Source of the DNA: Porphyra umbilicalis
Lineage: Eukaryota > Rhodophyta > Bangiophyceae > Bangiales > Bangiaceae
DNA length: 64,000 nucleotides
Assembly: GCA_002049455.2 (NCBI GenBank)
Contig: KV918916.1
Span: 1-64,000, forward strand
Reading direction: 5' to 3'
Under the pieces are notes generated by a model. That model was not told where the DNA came from. It made no database searches and was given only the letters and a program-made list of their open reading frames with translations. This document shows, one piece after another, positions 51,391-62,600 of the stretch. Each line of letters starts with the position of its first letter. Within the stretch, counting starts at the first letter, position 1. Position numbers and translations under genes: made by a program.

Positions 51391-51813
51391 TGTGAAGCGG
51401 GAGGTAGATAGATGGATGCGTTCGTTTACTTGGATGGCGGCTTTGGGCCCACTAGGACCGCCTGATATACCCCAGGCGACCCCTCTGCCAGTCCCAGAGA
51501 CGACCCTCTCTCAGTGCTCCCCCAGGCACTTCCACTCTCCGCGTGTGCAGGGCCTGTGGCGCTCCTCCCAAAGCGGAGCATGCGCCTCCCCGGTGATAAG
51601 CCGCCCACCGCCGGACAATCCAGTCACCACGCCACGCACAAACCCCCCCCCGAGCTCAACACGAGAAGGGGGGAGCTCACCAAGAGATACACAAATCAAG
51701 TACAAACAAGTACAAGTCATACACAATGGAATGCCAACAAGTACACGAGCTTGAGTCACCAAGAGCCCCCGTGTACGTATAGCTCCAATGGAATTCCCGA
51801 GCAGAGCTCAACA
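51391..51813 (-). repeat. 5' LTR of the Copia element
   Basis: 423 bp, with ends TGT...ACA. The CTGCC duplication follows at 51814-51818. Confidence 0.93.
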
Positions 51814-54220
51814 CTGCCTTATCTACCTCGACGATGTCATCGTGTACTCCAAGACGGAGGAGGAGCACGTCGGCCACGTCGACCGCGTTCTGCGCCTGCT
51901 TCGCGAAGCGGGAGTGACACTCCGCCTGCCCAAGTGCCGGATCTTTCGGAAGACCGTGGAGTACCTCGGGCATGAAATCAAGCCGGGCCGGCTCGGTGTG
52001 ATGGACGCGCACACGCGCGCCTTGCGCGAGGCGCACTTCCCCGCGACCCGCACGCAAGTGCGGAGCTTCGTGGGGATGTGCAACGTCTTCCGCCGGTTCG
52101 TGCCGAACTTCGCAAGGATGGCAGCGCCATTGACGGACCTCATGGGGTCCACGGCCCCCGTCCTGGTGCCCCCTGCCACGCCATTGCAGCAGCAGGCGTT
52201 CGACCGGCTCAAGGAGGCCCTCACGACCCCGCCGGTCCTCGCACTCCCGCGGCGCGGGCGGAAGTACGTCCTCGACGTAGATGCCTGCGGGACGCAGGTG
52301 GGCGCCGCCCTGCTGCCAGAGCAAGACGACGGGAAACTCAAGCCGGTCGCGTACATCAGCCGGCGGCTGGCAACGAACGAGCTCCCCTACGGGGTCACGG
52401 AGAAGGAGTGCCTGGCAGTCGTCTGGGCCTCGCTCAAGCTCCGCCCCTACCTCGAGGGTGATCGTTTCCTCGTGCGCACGGACCACGACTGCCTACGGTA
52501 GATCCTCAATATTGAGGGTTCGGGGAATCCCCGCTTGGCGCGCTGGCGCCTTCGCCTCAGCGAGTTGGAGTTCGACTTCGCCTACAAGCCGGGCATGACA
52601 CACTACATGGCCGACAGCATCTCCCGCCTGGAGTCCGGGGCCAGCGATGAGACCGCGTTCGACGACGCGGTCCCTGTCTTCGCAGTGCGAGCCAACACGG
52701 TCCGGGGGCTCGACGCCGCCAACTACGTTGGCGGCCCACCGGTCCGTGGCATCAACCGCGACGCGGTGCTCTCGGCCCAAGCCGACGACGGGTACTGCAA
52801 GGAGATCGCGAAAGCCCTGAATGACGGGCGGCGCATCCCGTTCTTCGAGGATCCCGATGGGGTCCTCCGGCGACGCGCGGCGCCCGATGGCGCCCACCAG
52901 GTGGTGGTCCCGACCTCCTTGCAGGAGCAGGTCCTCCACCTGGAGCACGACGCGACCCTTGCCGGGCACCCCGGGGAATCCCGCATGTATGCGGCGATGC
53001 GGCGGTACTACTACTGGGTGGGGATGGCGGCCGACGTCGTCTCCTATGTTAGGAAATGCGACAGCTGTGCCCGGCAGCGCGTGCGCTGCCGCAGACGATC
53101 GGGCAGACGGAGCGGTTCAACCGCACGATGCATACGATCCTAAACCACTACGTGGCGGAGCATCCGCGGTCCTGGGACCAACTCCTTGGGGCCCTGACGC
53201 TGGCGTACAACAGCCGCCCCCACCGTAGCACCGGGGCTGGCCCGCTGGAACTGGTCAACCCCATGGGGGTATCCAGCTGGGCTTTCAAGAACATCCCGAA
53301 GTCCGGGGCGTACCCCATCACGGCGCAACGCGGCACCGCCGCCGAGAAGCGCGCCCAAGCCTCCCTGCTGACCCGCCTCGTTCAGCTCATCCCGCAGCTG
53401 CGGGCAACGCTAAAGGCCACGCAGGGGCGCTACAAGCGCGACCACGACAAGCGCCTCGCGCTGCGCGCGGAGAAGCTCACCGTGGGGGGCTGCGCGTGGC
53501 TGCGTGATCACGCCAAGGAGGAGGGCGCCGGCGGCAAACTGACGCACGTCGCCCGCGGACCGTATCGCGTGGTTTCCACGGACGGCCCGACGGTCCTTCT
53601 GGACGTGGACGGGGAGCACCGACGGGAGAACGTGGCGCACGTCGTCCGCGCCTCGGGCACGGCCGCCGAATCCCCTGCCCAACACCCCGCGTTTCGGGCC
53701 GGGCGCTCCTTCCACGGGGCGGAGGCCGACGGCCAGCGGTATGCCGTGGACCGCATCGCGGACCATGCGACGCTGCCCGACGGCACCCTCCGGGTCCAGG
53801 TCTACTGGACCGGATACCCGCAGCCCACCTGGATGGACGCCGCGGACGCCCCGCACGAGACGCTGCGCGTCTACCTGCGCCGCGCCGCGCGCCTGGGGCT
53901 GCCCCACACGTCCGCTGACCCGCCGCCGGCGGCCCCGCAAGCCTCGGCTCCCGACGGCGGCACCGCCTCGGGCGGCGCCGCCGCGCCGCCCCCGGCCATC
54001 CGTGCCTGACCCCTTGGGTCGGCGCGGTGGCCGGGCGCGGCGGGGGGGGGGGATGGGTTTTTCTGGGGTTTTTGGGGGACTATGCCAGGACGTGGCGGGG
54101 CCACAACGGACCGCGGACGCTGAGTGGGACGAAGGACAAGCCCACGGCTTTATTCTACGGCGGAAGACGACCGAACGCCGTCGGACTAAGCGCCACACCT
54201 ACGGGGCCAGGGCGATGCCC

Positions 54221-54478
54221 TCAGTCGCGACGACGAAACTCCCATACGTGAATGGGGCGACCCGTCTTGCGTAGGACGCGCCGCAGGGCGGCGTGGAACC
54301 GCTTCGCCCGCGTCCGCAGGGGCTCCAGGCAGGGGGGGACGTCGGCGGCGAGCCCGATGCGGGCGTACTCGAACATCGCGGCGGTGATCTCGCACGGCCC
54401 CACCTCGGACCAGTTGATGGACGGGTCGTACCCGAACAAGGCGACAACCTGCCCGGACGTCAGCGAGTCCCGCCACTC
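54221..54478 (-). CDS. Antisense frame of element C, C-terminal part
   Basis: The minus-strand frame entering from the N at 54479 has 85 residues, beginning EWRDSLTSGQVVALFGYDPS and ending HVWEFRRRD with TGA. It differs from the B copy (end of 35078-36046) at about ten residues over 85, mostly conservative. It is tail-to-tail with the C pol, as in B. Confidence 0.7.
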   Translation of the reverse strand, partial: EWRDSLTSGQVVALFGYDPSINWSEVGPCEITAAMFEYARIGLAADVPPCLEPLRTRAKRFHAALRRVLRKTGRPIHVWEFRRRD

Positions 54479-54479
54479 N
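54479..54479. other. Single N: probable assembly junction
   Basis: The only ambiguous base in the window lies exactly where element C's antisense frame changes into the integrase of an unrelated Gypsy element. C's remaining antisense region and its 3' LTR are missing at this point. Confidence 0.8.
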
Positions 54480-55639
54480 GCCCTTGTCTTGAAGATGAGT
54501 TTACCTCCCTGGTTCTCGTGTGACTTCACAAAAGCCCAGTCTTCGACTCGGAGAGATTCTCGCCGGCTCTTGACTCGTTTGTCAATGTGCTGTTTATAGC
54601 GGGCTTGGGCCTTGTCCATTGACTTCTGGACAAGAGGGATCAGCGCATCCAAGCGCTTGCGGAAGTTCTCGCGCGCTTGGCTCGGTGTCGAGGGAGTTTC
54701 CTCTTCACCCGTGCCTTGGGTAAGGCGCTCGATCGCCACCGGGCTGAGCTTCCGAAGGCACTCAAAAGAGAACGGTGCCTCCCCTGTGCTACTATGCACT
54801 TGGGAGTTGTAGGCAGTGACCAGTAGGGACACATACCCTGCCCAGGTTACGACATGTTCGCTCACATAGTGCCTCAATTGTCGTACCAAAGTCTTATTGA
54901 AGCGTTCCACTTGACCATTTGTCTCTGGGTGGTAAGGCGTGGCATAATTAGTACTTATGCCAAGCATTTGCAATACGCCCTGGTAAAGTACGGACGCAAA
55001 TTGCGGTCCGTTATCTGACAAAGTCGAGTCAGGGATGCCGTAACAGGCTTTCCAAACATCAATAAAGGCACTGAGAACATCCAGTGCCGTCACATCTCGA
55101 AGGGGGACTACCCGAGTTAACTTCGAGAAGCAGTCACACATGACTAATAGGTACTCATATCACTCTGGAGTTCGAGGGAGAGGACCAAGGAGGTCGATGG
55201 CTAATGCCTCGAAGGGTTCCGTAGCCGGGAACAACCTCATAGCGGAGGAGCTTCGGACCTCCATCAACCGGTTTTTTGCGCAAGTGCCGCAAGCCGCGAC
55301 CCAGCCGAACACATCGGCTGCGAGCGAAGGCCAAAAGTACCTTCGTCTTAGGGTCCGATACATCTTGGTTTCCCCCAAGTGCCCACCCAAGGGGGACGAG
55401 TGTTCCCTCTTGAGGACGTCGGCCACGAGGAAGCGGGGCACAACCACTTGTTGTGTTCCCTCTTGTTGGCCATGACGGCAGAGCATGCCGTCACCATTCT
55501 CATAGAACCGAGTCTGGTTCATAGTGTTCAGATCCTTCCGGGCCTCTTGGCAGAAACTATCGTCAAGTTGTTCTTTGGCCAACTCAGCCATCGAGATGGG
55601 GACCTGTTCCTTATTCTCTGGACGGCGGGGCTCCAAGAC
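54480..55639 (-). mobile_element. Element E: Ty3/Gypsy integrase fragment
   Basis: On the minus strand: integrase zinc finger (HLGETKMYRTLRRRYFWPSL and CGTCAKN), start of the core (DLLGP), DNGPQF and TNGQVERFNK motifs and the downstream RYKQHIDKRVKSR stretch. The sequence is different from A and from the B/C/D family, so this is a third Gypsy family. It is cut on the left by the N and on the right by the LTR of element D, so D landed in it. Confidence 0.8.
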
Positions 55640-56290
55640 TGTAGTACTACGGGGCCCCCCTAGGCGCCAGGGGGCCACCGCGGGGACGACGGCGACGGCG
55701 GGGGACGTCGGTCCCCGACGCGTGGGGGCGACGCCAGCGGCGGTGGTGGCCGACGGGTTGGCGACGCGGGATGGCGGGGCGAGGGGGCGGCCCCGCTGCC
55801 CGGCTCGGGCCCCTTGAGGGAGCGCACCCGATCCGCCGCGCCCGGCACGCGGGCCCCGCGGGAGGCCGGGTTGGCGCGCCCGAGCGGGCGCTGGCGCGCC
55901 CGAGAGGGCGCGGCAGGCGACGGCCGACCGGGCGCCACGCGGCGGGTGCAGCGCGTTGCGCGCGGGACGGTTTCTCCCCCTCGTCTGTAATGATCGCCTC
56001 GGGGGACTTGACATGCATGGAGGGAATTATCTGCATTGGTTGGTGACGGCCCGGGTCAATTCCCATTTGGGGAAATTGGGCCCGGGCGACGGTTTCCGCC
56101 CTTTTAGGACGAAGGGCGACGACGGTGGGAGGCACCGTCGTCGCCGGCAAGTAAACCGTGTCTCGATGTCTTGGCGTTTCGATCGGCCCGACTTCCCGGA
56201 CCTCGAGTCCCATAGCGGGTGTCGCGCGAGCGGCTGAGACGGCCGTTACTTCCCTCCTTCTGAGGTAACCCCCTAGATTGTGGTACTACA
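55640..56290 (+). repeat. 5' LTR of element D
   Basis: A 651-bp LTR from TGTAGTACTAC to GTGGTACTACA. It carries the roughly 20-bp tandem unit that C lacks and B has. Confidence 0.92.
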
Positions 56291-56292
56291 TT

Positions 56293-56310
56293 TGGCGCTC
56301 CGGGTGAGAC
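56293..56310 (+). promoter_or_regulatory. Primer-binding site of element D
   Basis: TGGCGCTCCGGGTGAGAC, identical to element C and again two bases from the LTR. Confidence 0.75.
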
Positions 56311-56439
56311 CCGCGGTACGCACACTGTGCGCGTCGCGGATCGACACCTCTTTCGGTACCAAGATTCGGGGGACCCTCGTTGGTTGTATTGCGGTGCGGT
56401 GACAGGAGGACATCCGATCGATACGCGGGCCCCGCTTCC

Positions 56440-59112
56440 ATGGCTCGCGGATCTTCCTCACCTTCCCCGCTTGACGGGGGCGCTCCTCCGTTTGAGATGC
56501 CTGGCACCAGCCGGGTGACGGACGCGCCACCGGCGGGAGACCCCGGGGCAACACCGGCCTTGGGCGCCGTAGCCCCCGTGGGGGGTGGAAGGGCGGTCGC
56601 GGTTGGCGGCGGCGGTACGGTGGCGGGTGAGTCGAACTCCCCGCCCGAGGACCCCGGCCGCACGCCGACCACCGGGGCTCGTCCTCCTCCCGGCGCGGGA
56701 CGGACGTCCACGCTGATGGAGCCCCAGGCAGGGGTTGCGGGGGTTCACCCTTCCCCCCTGGACGGGCAGCGCCTGGAAGGGGCGCCGCCCTTTGGCCCTC
56801 CCCGAGTGGACGCGGTGGGCGGTTCATCGGGAACTGTATTTGGCGGGACCCCCGCGAGCCGGGGGCCGCGTCGACCAATGGACGCGCTGCCGCTCGAGGA
56901 GGACGAGCGGCAGCGCCGGGAATTACAGCGGGCGTTCGGGGTCACCCCGGAGGAGGTGGCCCGGGCCCGGTGGCAGAGGACCACCCGGGACCACTGGTCC
57001 CTGGACGCGCCGTCGGCGACGGGCGGGTCGGGGCCCAGCCTGCAGGGGATCGGCGGAGCCGCGGCCCCAGGACCACCTCGGTCGGTGGCCGACCCCGGGC
57101 ACCTGCGCCACTTGGCTCAGGTGTTCCGCGACGCCGCGGAGGAAGCGTCGACCGCGGCATCGGACGGGACCCCGGTCCCGGGGCGGGGCGCGGCCGTGGC
57201 CCTGACCCTGGCGGCGGCCCAGGGCCCTTCCCCCGGAACCGCGAGCGCGGGGGGGCCGGCACCCCCGGAACCCGTGTCAGGCACGTCCAGGGAGCGTACC
57301 CGGACGGGGGGCACAACCCGGACCGGGGCCGCCTTGACGGTGACTGCATCGCCGGGCGCGCGCCCTGCGCGGTCTCGGTCCCGGCGGGGCGCCGAGCGCC
57401 GACACCTGAAGGCCGCCCCCTCGAAGGGCCACCGACGGCGGCGCCACGCCCGACGGGCGCCGTCGCCCCCCTCGTCGGGGCCCCCCTCGTCGACCGAGAG
57501 CGACGACAGTCCGTCAAGCTCGTCGTCCGCCGCCAGTAGGGCGGAGTCGACGGACAGCAGCGACGGCTCGACCTCTTCCTCCGCCACCGGCAGTGACCCC
57601 GGCGCAACGCGCCGCCGACGGCGGGCACGGGCTGCCGACAAGCGGCCACACCGGGCCCTGGTTCAAGAGGCGCTGCGCGCCTTCCGGCGGGAGCAGCGGG
57701 AGGACACGGTGGTCGACCCCCGCTTCAAGGGGCTCCTGTCGCCGGAACGGTACCGACTCGCACAGCGAGGGGGCCGCCTACACCTCCCGCGAGGCCATTC
57801 CATCCGCGGTATCCGCGCGGACGTCAAGGCCTTGATGCACACCTCGCGGCAGTTTGCGGGCGATACCCCGTTGGGGTTGGTGGCGTTCCTTGGGAACTTC
57901 CAGACGGCATGCGACGGCAGCGGGCTGAACGAGGGTACGGCAGTGACACTGCTGCAGTACTTCGTCACGAGCGAGGTGCTCGGCGTGCTCCAGCGCGCCA
58001 AGGACACCCACGCCTCGCGGCAGCTCACGTACAAGCGCGCGGTCCACGCTCTACTCAACGAGTACCTCGACGGGGACGACCTGGTGGACCACCTCCAGGC
58101 CCTCATGCAAGCATCCCAAGAGAAGTGGGAAGACGAACACGAGTTTGCGAACCGCATCCTCGATGCTAACCGTGCCTTGGGCTCGGTCCTACAAGAGGCC
58201 GAGCTGAAGAGCATACTACTCAAGGGCGTTGGACGGGAAGTCCGGGCCCTGGGGCGGAACTTCAATACCCAGGGCCGGACCTTCCCCAAGCTGCGCAAGT
58301 TCCTTGCCAAGACGGGAGCAGCTACCCGGGAGGCCCGGGGGGTCAAGCTCCAAGCCAAGCCCAAGGGGAGCGCCTCCCGGTCGGTCGGCGGCGAAGAACG
58401 GGCGGCCCGTCGGGCCCGGCCGGCGGCATCCGTCGCTCTCCCGGTGGGAGCCGCCTCGGCCGCGGCTGCTCTGTCCGTCACGGACTACGGGACCGAGGCG
58501 GAGCGGGCCGAGTGGGCCGCGGTGTTGGCCGCGTCGGGGACGCCCGGTGAGTATGGATCCTCGGGCGACGTCCCGGTACTACCGGTGGACAGTCTCCCGC
58601 ACGCGTCGGGCTGGCAACAGCAGCCCGCGTGGGGCGGGCGCCCGGAGTTGTACCCCGTGCATACGGGGGCGGGGCGTGGGCGCGGTACCCTGGCGCCGGG
58701 CACCCCGGTGCCTCCACGGCCGGGAACCGTCTTCCCGCACTCGGATCGCCCCCCGCGGTTTCCCCGAGGCGGGGCGCCTCCACCGCGTGGCGGCGGATGG
58801 AGTGGGGCACCCCAGGCGGGGCCCCCGCCACGTCGGCGGGGGGCCTGCTCGTTCTGTGGCCACCTGGGGCACTGGGTGTGGGAGTCCCCGCCCAGTCTCC
58901 AGAGGTGCGGGCCCACGGGCGCGCGCTGCGCGAAGCAGTCGCGGCACACCGTAACGGGCGGGGACCGGCTCCGCCGGCACCCCTGCCCCTGCGTACGGGA
59001 CCGCCGGTTCCACCGGTACCGCCGACCGGCGCCAACCATGGGACCGGCCCGCCGGGCACGGCTGTCTTCGTCCACGCCGTGGAAACGGATGACCGGGCGT
59101 ACCCGGACGTAG
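56440..59112 (+). CDS. gag of element D
   Basis: An open frame from ATG 56440, nearly identical to the C gag over most of its length. It has the same Pro/Gly/Arg-rich N-terminus, Ser-rich linker and gag core (LGLVAFLGNFQTACDGSGL). Over the last part it is less like C. Confidence 0.82.
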   Translation: MARGSSSPSPLDGGAPPFEMPGTSRVTDAPPAGDPGATPALGAVAPVGGGRAVAVGGGGTVAGESNSPPEDPGRTPTTGARPPPGAGRTSTLMEPQAGVAGVHPSPLDGQRLEGAPPFGPPRVDAVGGSSGTVFGGTPASRGPRRPMDALPLEEDERQRRELQRAFGVTPEEVARARWQRTTRDHWSLDAPSATGGSGPSLQGIGGAAAPGPPRSVADPGHLRHLAQVFRDAAEEASTAASDGTPVPGRGAAVALTLAAAQGPSPGTASAGGPAPPEPVSGTSRERTRTGGTTRTGAALTVTASPGARPARSRSRRGAERRHLKAAPSKGHRRRRHARRAPSPPSSGPPSSTESDDSPSSSSSAASRAESTDSSDGSTSSSATGSDPGATRRRRRARAADKRPHRALVQEALRAFRREQREDTVVDPRFKGLLSPERYRLAQRGGRLHLPRGHSIRGIRADVKALMHTSRQFAGDTPLGLVAFLGNFQTACDGSGLNEGTAVTLLQYFVTSEVLGVLQRAKDTHASRQLTYKRAVHALLNEYLDGDDLVDHLQALMQASQEKWEDEHEFANRILDANRALGSVLQEAELKSILLKGVGREVRALGRNFNTQGRTFPKLRKFLAKTGAATREARGVKLQAKPKGSASRSVGGEERAARRARPAASVALPVGAASAAAALSVTDYGTEAERAEWAAVLAASGTPGEYGSSGDVPVLPVDSLPHASGWQQQPAWGGRPELYPVHTGAGRGRGTLAPGTPVPPRPGTVFPHSDRPPRFPRGGAPPPRGGGWSGAPQAGPPPRRRGACSFCGHLGHWVWESPPSLQRCGPTGARCAKQSRHTVTGGDRLRRHPCPCVRDRRFHRYRRPAPTMGPARRARLSSSTPWKRMTGRTRT

Positions 59113-59689
59113 CGGGCGACGAGGGGGAGAGCTCCTCCGAGGAGTGGATCGCGGGCGCCGACGGCGCGAGTCGTGGGAACGGCCACCCCTGCCACGCCCA
59201 GGGAAACGAGTAAGGGGCAGCCCCCTTAGTGGGCTGCCCACGGACGTCGTCCGTCTCAAGGCACACCGGCACTGCTACATCACGGCGACCCGCCTGCGCC
59301 AGGTACGCAAGCGGCGGGCCGCTGCGGGATTCCCGCCGGCGCCCGCCTTCTGCCCCCGCATCCTCGCGCGGCTCGGGGGGGTCAGCCACGCGACGGCGGA
59401 CGAGCCGGACCACTGCCCCGTCCCGGCGACGCCGGTGGCCGCTGAGGCCGTCCCTTCCTCTCCGCCGGTCGCCGCGTCGGTCCTGGCCCTGGGCCACTCC
59501 GACCCCCGGCCGTAGGGTGGCGGGGATGGTATCGCAGCGGACCTACCCGCCAACGGGGCGCGCACCGGGCCAGGGCCCCGGCGGCGCCTCGGGGGACGCG
59601 CCCGGCGCGAACGTACCCGCTTCCTCCGGCACGCCGCCGCCGTCGCGGACCCCACGCACGCGCCGGGTACCCCGCCCCGGAACGGGGAA

Positions 59690-62600
59690 GTGCTGCTCTT
59701 CAGCCTGCATAACTACCGTATCGTGGCCTCTCTGGGGCTGGACAAGCTGTCCCTCCGCGCGTTCGGCGTCGTCGTCGACACGGGGGCGGGCCCCAACTTG
59801 GTCCGCCGGGACGCCCTCGCTCCTGACTGGCTCCGCCAGGTGGTCACCTCTAAGGAGGAGGAACAGGTACGTCTGCGAGACGCCAACAACGCACGGTTAC
59901 GCACTAGCGCGACCGTCACGCTGTGGCTCCAGACGGGCGCACGGATCGTCCCGGTCCCCTTCCTCGTCGTCGACGACCTGTCGGTCCCGGTCATCTTGGG
60001 CTGCACGTTCATCGACGACAACGCCCACGCCACCTGCCTCAGGATAGGTCCATCCGTTGGACGGACGGGTCCGTCACGGCGATCCTACGGGGACCGTTGG
60101 ACGATGGCGACCGCTCGATGGGCGTCTCCTGCGTCCTCCGTGCGACGCACAGACGCGGCTTCCGCCGTCGGCGGCCACGGTCGTCTGGGTGCGGACCATG
60201 TGGGGCGGCCTGGGTCAGGTGTTCGGCGCCTTGCGCCTCTTCACAACGCACGGGGTCACCATCGCCAACGGCGTACACGATATCGTGCCGGGGCTATCTT
60301 TCCCGGTCATCGTGACCAACTTTCGGCGCGCGCGAGGTCATCCTCCGGCAGAAGGCCAACGTCGGCTACGTCGAGCTGCTGACGACAGGGGTCGTACAAG
60401 TGCCCCCCGGGGCACCTCCCGGTACACCGGCCGCCCCGGCCTTCCCGCCGGCCACGGCCGCCGAAGGCGTCGTGGCGGCGGTGTCAAGCACCGGAGACGA
60501 CCCCGCGCCGGGGCGGAGCCCGGACCCAGCGACGGCCTCAGGCGGTACGGCTGCGACCCCCGCGCGACCCCGGGACCCGGGCGAAGAAAGCGCCCTGGCG
60601 AACGCGGCGCCACCCGCGTCCCCCCCGCAAGCGGAGGACGTGGACCTGCCGGACGTCGACCCGACGCTGCACACCCGGATCCGCCGCATGCTGGACCAGC
60701 ACAAGGCAATGTGGACGGGCCAGGCGCTCGGCGTCATCAAAGCCACCCAGCACCGCATCGACCTGAACGCCGGCGCCCGGCCCGTCCGCTTCGCACCGCG
60801 CCGTGCTGGGCACACGGCGCGGGAGGCCGAGACGGCCGAGGTCAAGCGGCAGCTGGAGGCGGACGTCATCGAACCGACGTCGTCGGAATGGGGCTTCCCG
60901 GTCGTGCTCGTCCCCAAGAAGGATGGCACCCTCCGCTTCTGCGTCGATTATCGACTGCTGAACGTCGTCACCAAGAAGGATTCGTACCCGCTGCCCCGAA
61001 TGGACGAATGCATCGACAGCCTCGGTGAGGCGACCATCTTCTCGACGTTGGATTGCAACGCCGGCTACTGGCAGGTTGCCATCGCACCCGAAGATCGGGA
61101 GAAGACGGCTTTCGTGTGCCACGAGGGCGCGTACCAGTACAAACGGATGCCGTTCGGCCTAACGAACGCCCCGGCCACGTTCCAGCGGGCGCTGGACATC
61201 ATCCTCTCCGGCGTGAAGTGGCAAAGCTGCCTTATCTACCTCGACGATGTCATCGTGTACTCCAAGACGGAGGAGGAGCACGTCGGCCACGTCGACCGCG
61301 TTCTGCGCCTGCTTCGCGACGCGGGAGTGACACTCCGCCTGCCCAAGTGCCGGTTCTTTCGAAAGACCGTGGAATACCTCGGGCATGAAATCAAGCCGGG
61401 CCGGCTCGGTGTGATGGACGCGCACACGCGCGCCTTGCGCGAGGCGCACTTCCCCACGACCCGCACGCAAGTGCGGAGCTTCGTGGGGATGTGCAACGTC
61501 TTCCGCCGGTTCGTGCCGAACTTCGCAAGGATGGCAGCGCCATTGACGGACCTCATGGGGTCCACGGCCCCCGTCCTGGTGCCCCCTGCCACGCCATTGC
61601 AGCAGCAGGCGTTCGACCGGCTCAAGGAGGCCCTCACGACCCCGCCGGTCCTCGCACTCCCGCGGCGCGGGCGGAAGTACGTCCTCGACGTAGATGCCTG
61701 CGGGACGCAGGTGGGCGCCGCCCTGCTGCAGGAGCAAGACGACGGGAAACTCAAGCCGGTCGCGTACATCAGCCGGCGGCTGGCAACGAACGAGCTCCCC
61801 TACGGGGTCACGGAGAAGGAGTGCCTGGCAGTCGTCTGGGCGTCGCTCAAGCTCCGCCCCTACCTCGAGGGTGATCGTTTCCTTGTGCGCACGGACCACG
61901 ACTGCCTACGGTGGATCCTCAACATTGAGGGTTCGGGGAATCCCCGCTTGGCGCGCTGGCGCCTTCGCCTCAGCGAGTTGGAGTTTGACGTCGCCTACAA
62001 GCCGGGGATGACACACTACATGGCCGACAGCATCTCCCGCCTGGAGTCCGGGGCCAGCGATGAGACCGCGTTCGACGACGCGGTCCCTGTCTTCGCTGTG
62101 CGAGCCAACACGGTCCGGGGGCTCGACGCCGCCAACTACGTTGGCGGCCCAACGGTCCGGGGCATCAACCGCGACGCGGTGCTCTCGGCCCAAGCCGACG
62201 ACGGGTACTGCAAGGAGATCGTGAAAGCCCTGAATGACGGGCGGCGCATCCCGTTCTTCGAGGATCCCGATGGGGTCCTCCGGCGACGCGCGGCGCCCGA
62301 TGGCGCCCACCAGGTGGTGGTCCCGACCTCCTTGCAGGAGCAGGTCCTCCACCTGGAGCACGACGCGACCCTCGCCGGGCACCCCGGGGAATCCCGCATG
62401 TATGCGGCGATGCGGCGGTACTACTACTGGGTGGGCATGGCGGCCGACGTCGTCTCCTATGTTAGGAAATGCGACAGCTGTGCCCGGCAGCGCGTGCGCC
62501 CGCTGGCACGGCGCTCGCCCCTGACCCTGTTCCCCGCCACCATGCCCTTCCAGGACATTGCTGTGGACCTCTACGGGCCCCTCGACCGAACGGCCGCCGG

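Larger units (their letters stand above)
46314..51813 (-). mobile_element. Ty1/Copia retrotransposon, looks whole
   Basis: A 5500-bp element inserted in the reverse transcriptase of element C, flanked by the 5-bp duplication CTGCC. LTRs of 424 bp (46314-46737) and 423 bp (51391-51813) begin and end TGT...ACA and differ at about seven positions, so the insertion is young. Primer site, single gag-pol frame and polypurine tract (TTGGGGGAG next to the left LTR) are all present. No break is evident. It is the youngest layer in the C nest. Confidence 0.95.
44516..54009 (+). pseudogene. pol region of element C, interrupted by Copia
   Basis: Protease (VVVDTGAGPNLV) lies near 44.85 kb. Reverse transcriptase starts near 45.7 kb (LRFCVDYRLLNVVTKKDSYP) and is split by the Copia insertion; it resumes at 51819 with the YLDD motif. 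RNase H (VLDVDACGTQVGAALL), integrase zinc finger, part of the integrase core and the chromodomain (VYWTGYPQPTWMDAADAP) follow. It is a broken copy. Confidence 0.85.
40740..54479 (+). mobile_element. Element C: Ty3/Gypsy chromodomain retrotransposon, split by Copia
   Basis: Parts: 5' LTR, primer site, gag with CCHC knuckle, protease, reverse transcriptase (split by the Copia element at 46314-51813), RNase H, integrase, chromodomain, and the start of the antisense-frame region. The 3' LTR is not present; the copy ends at the single N at 54479. It is broken, with about three breaks besides the Copia insertion. High similarity to D shows that the family was active recently. Confidence 0.9.
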
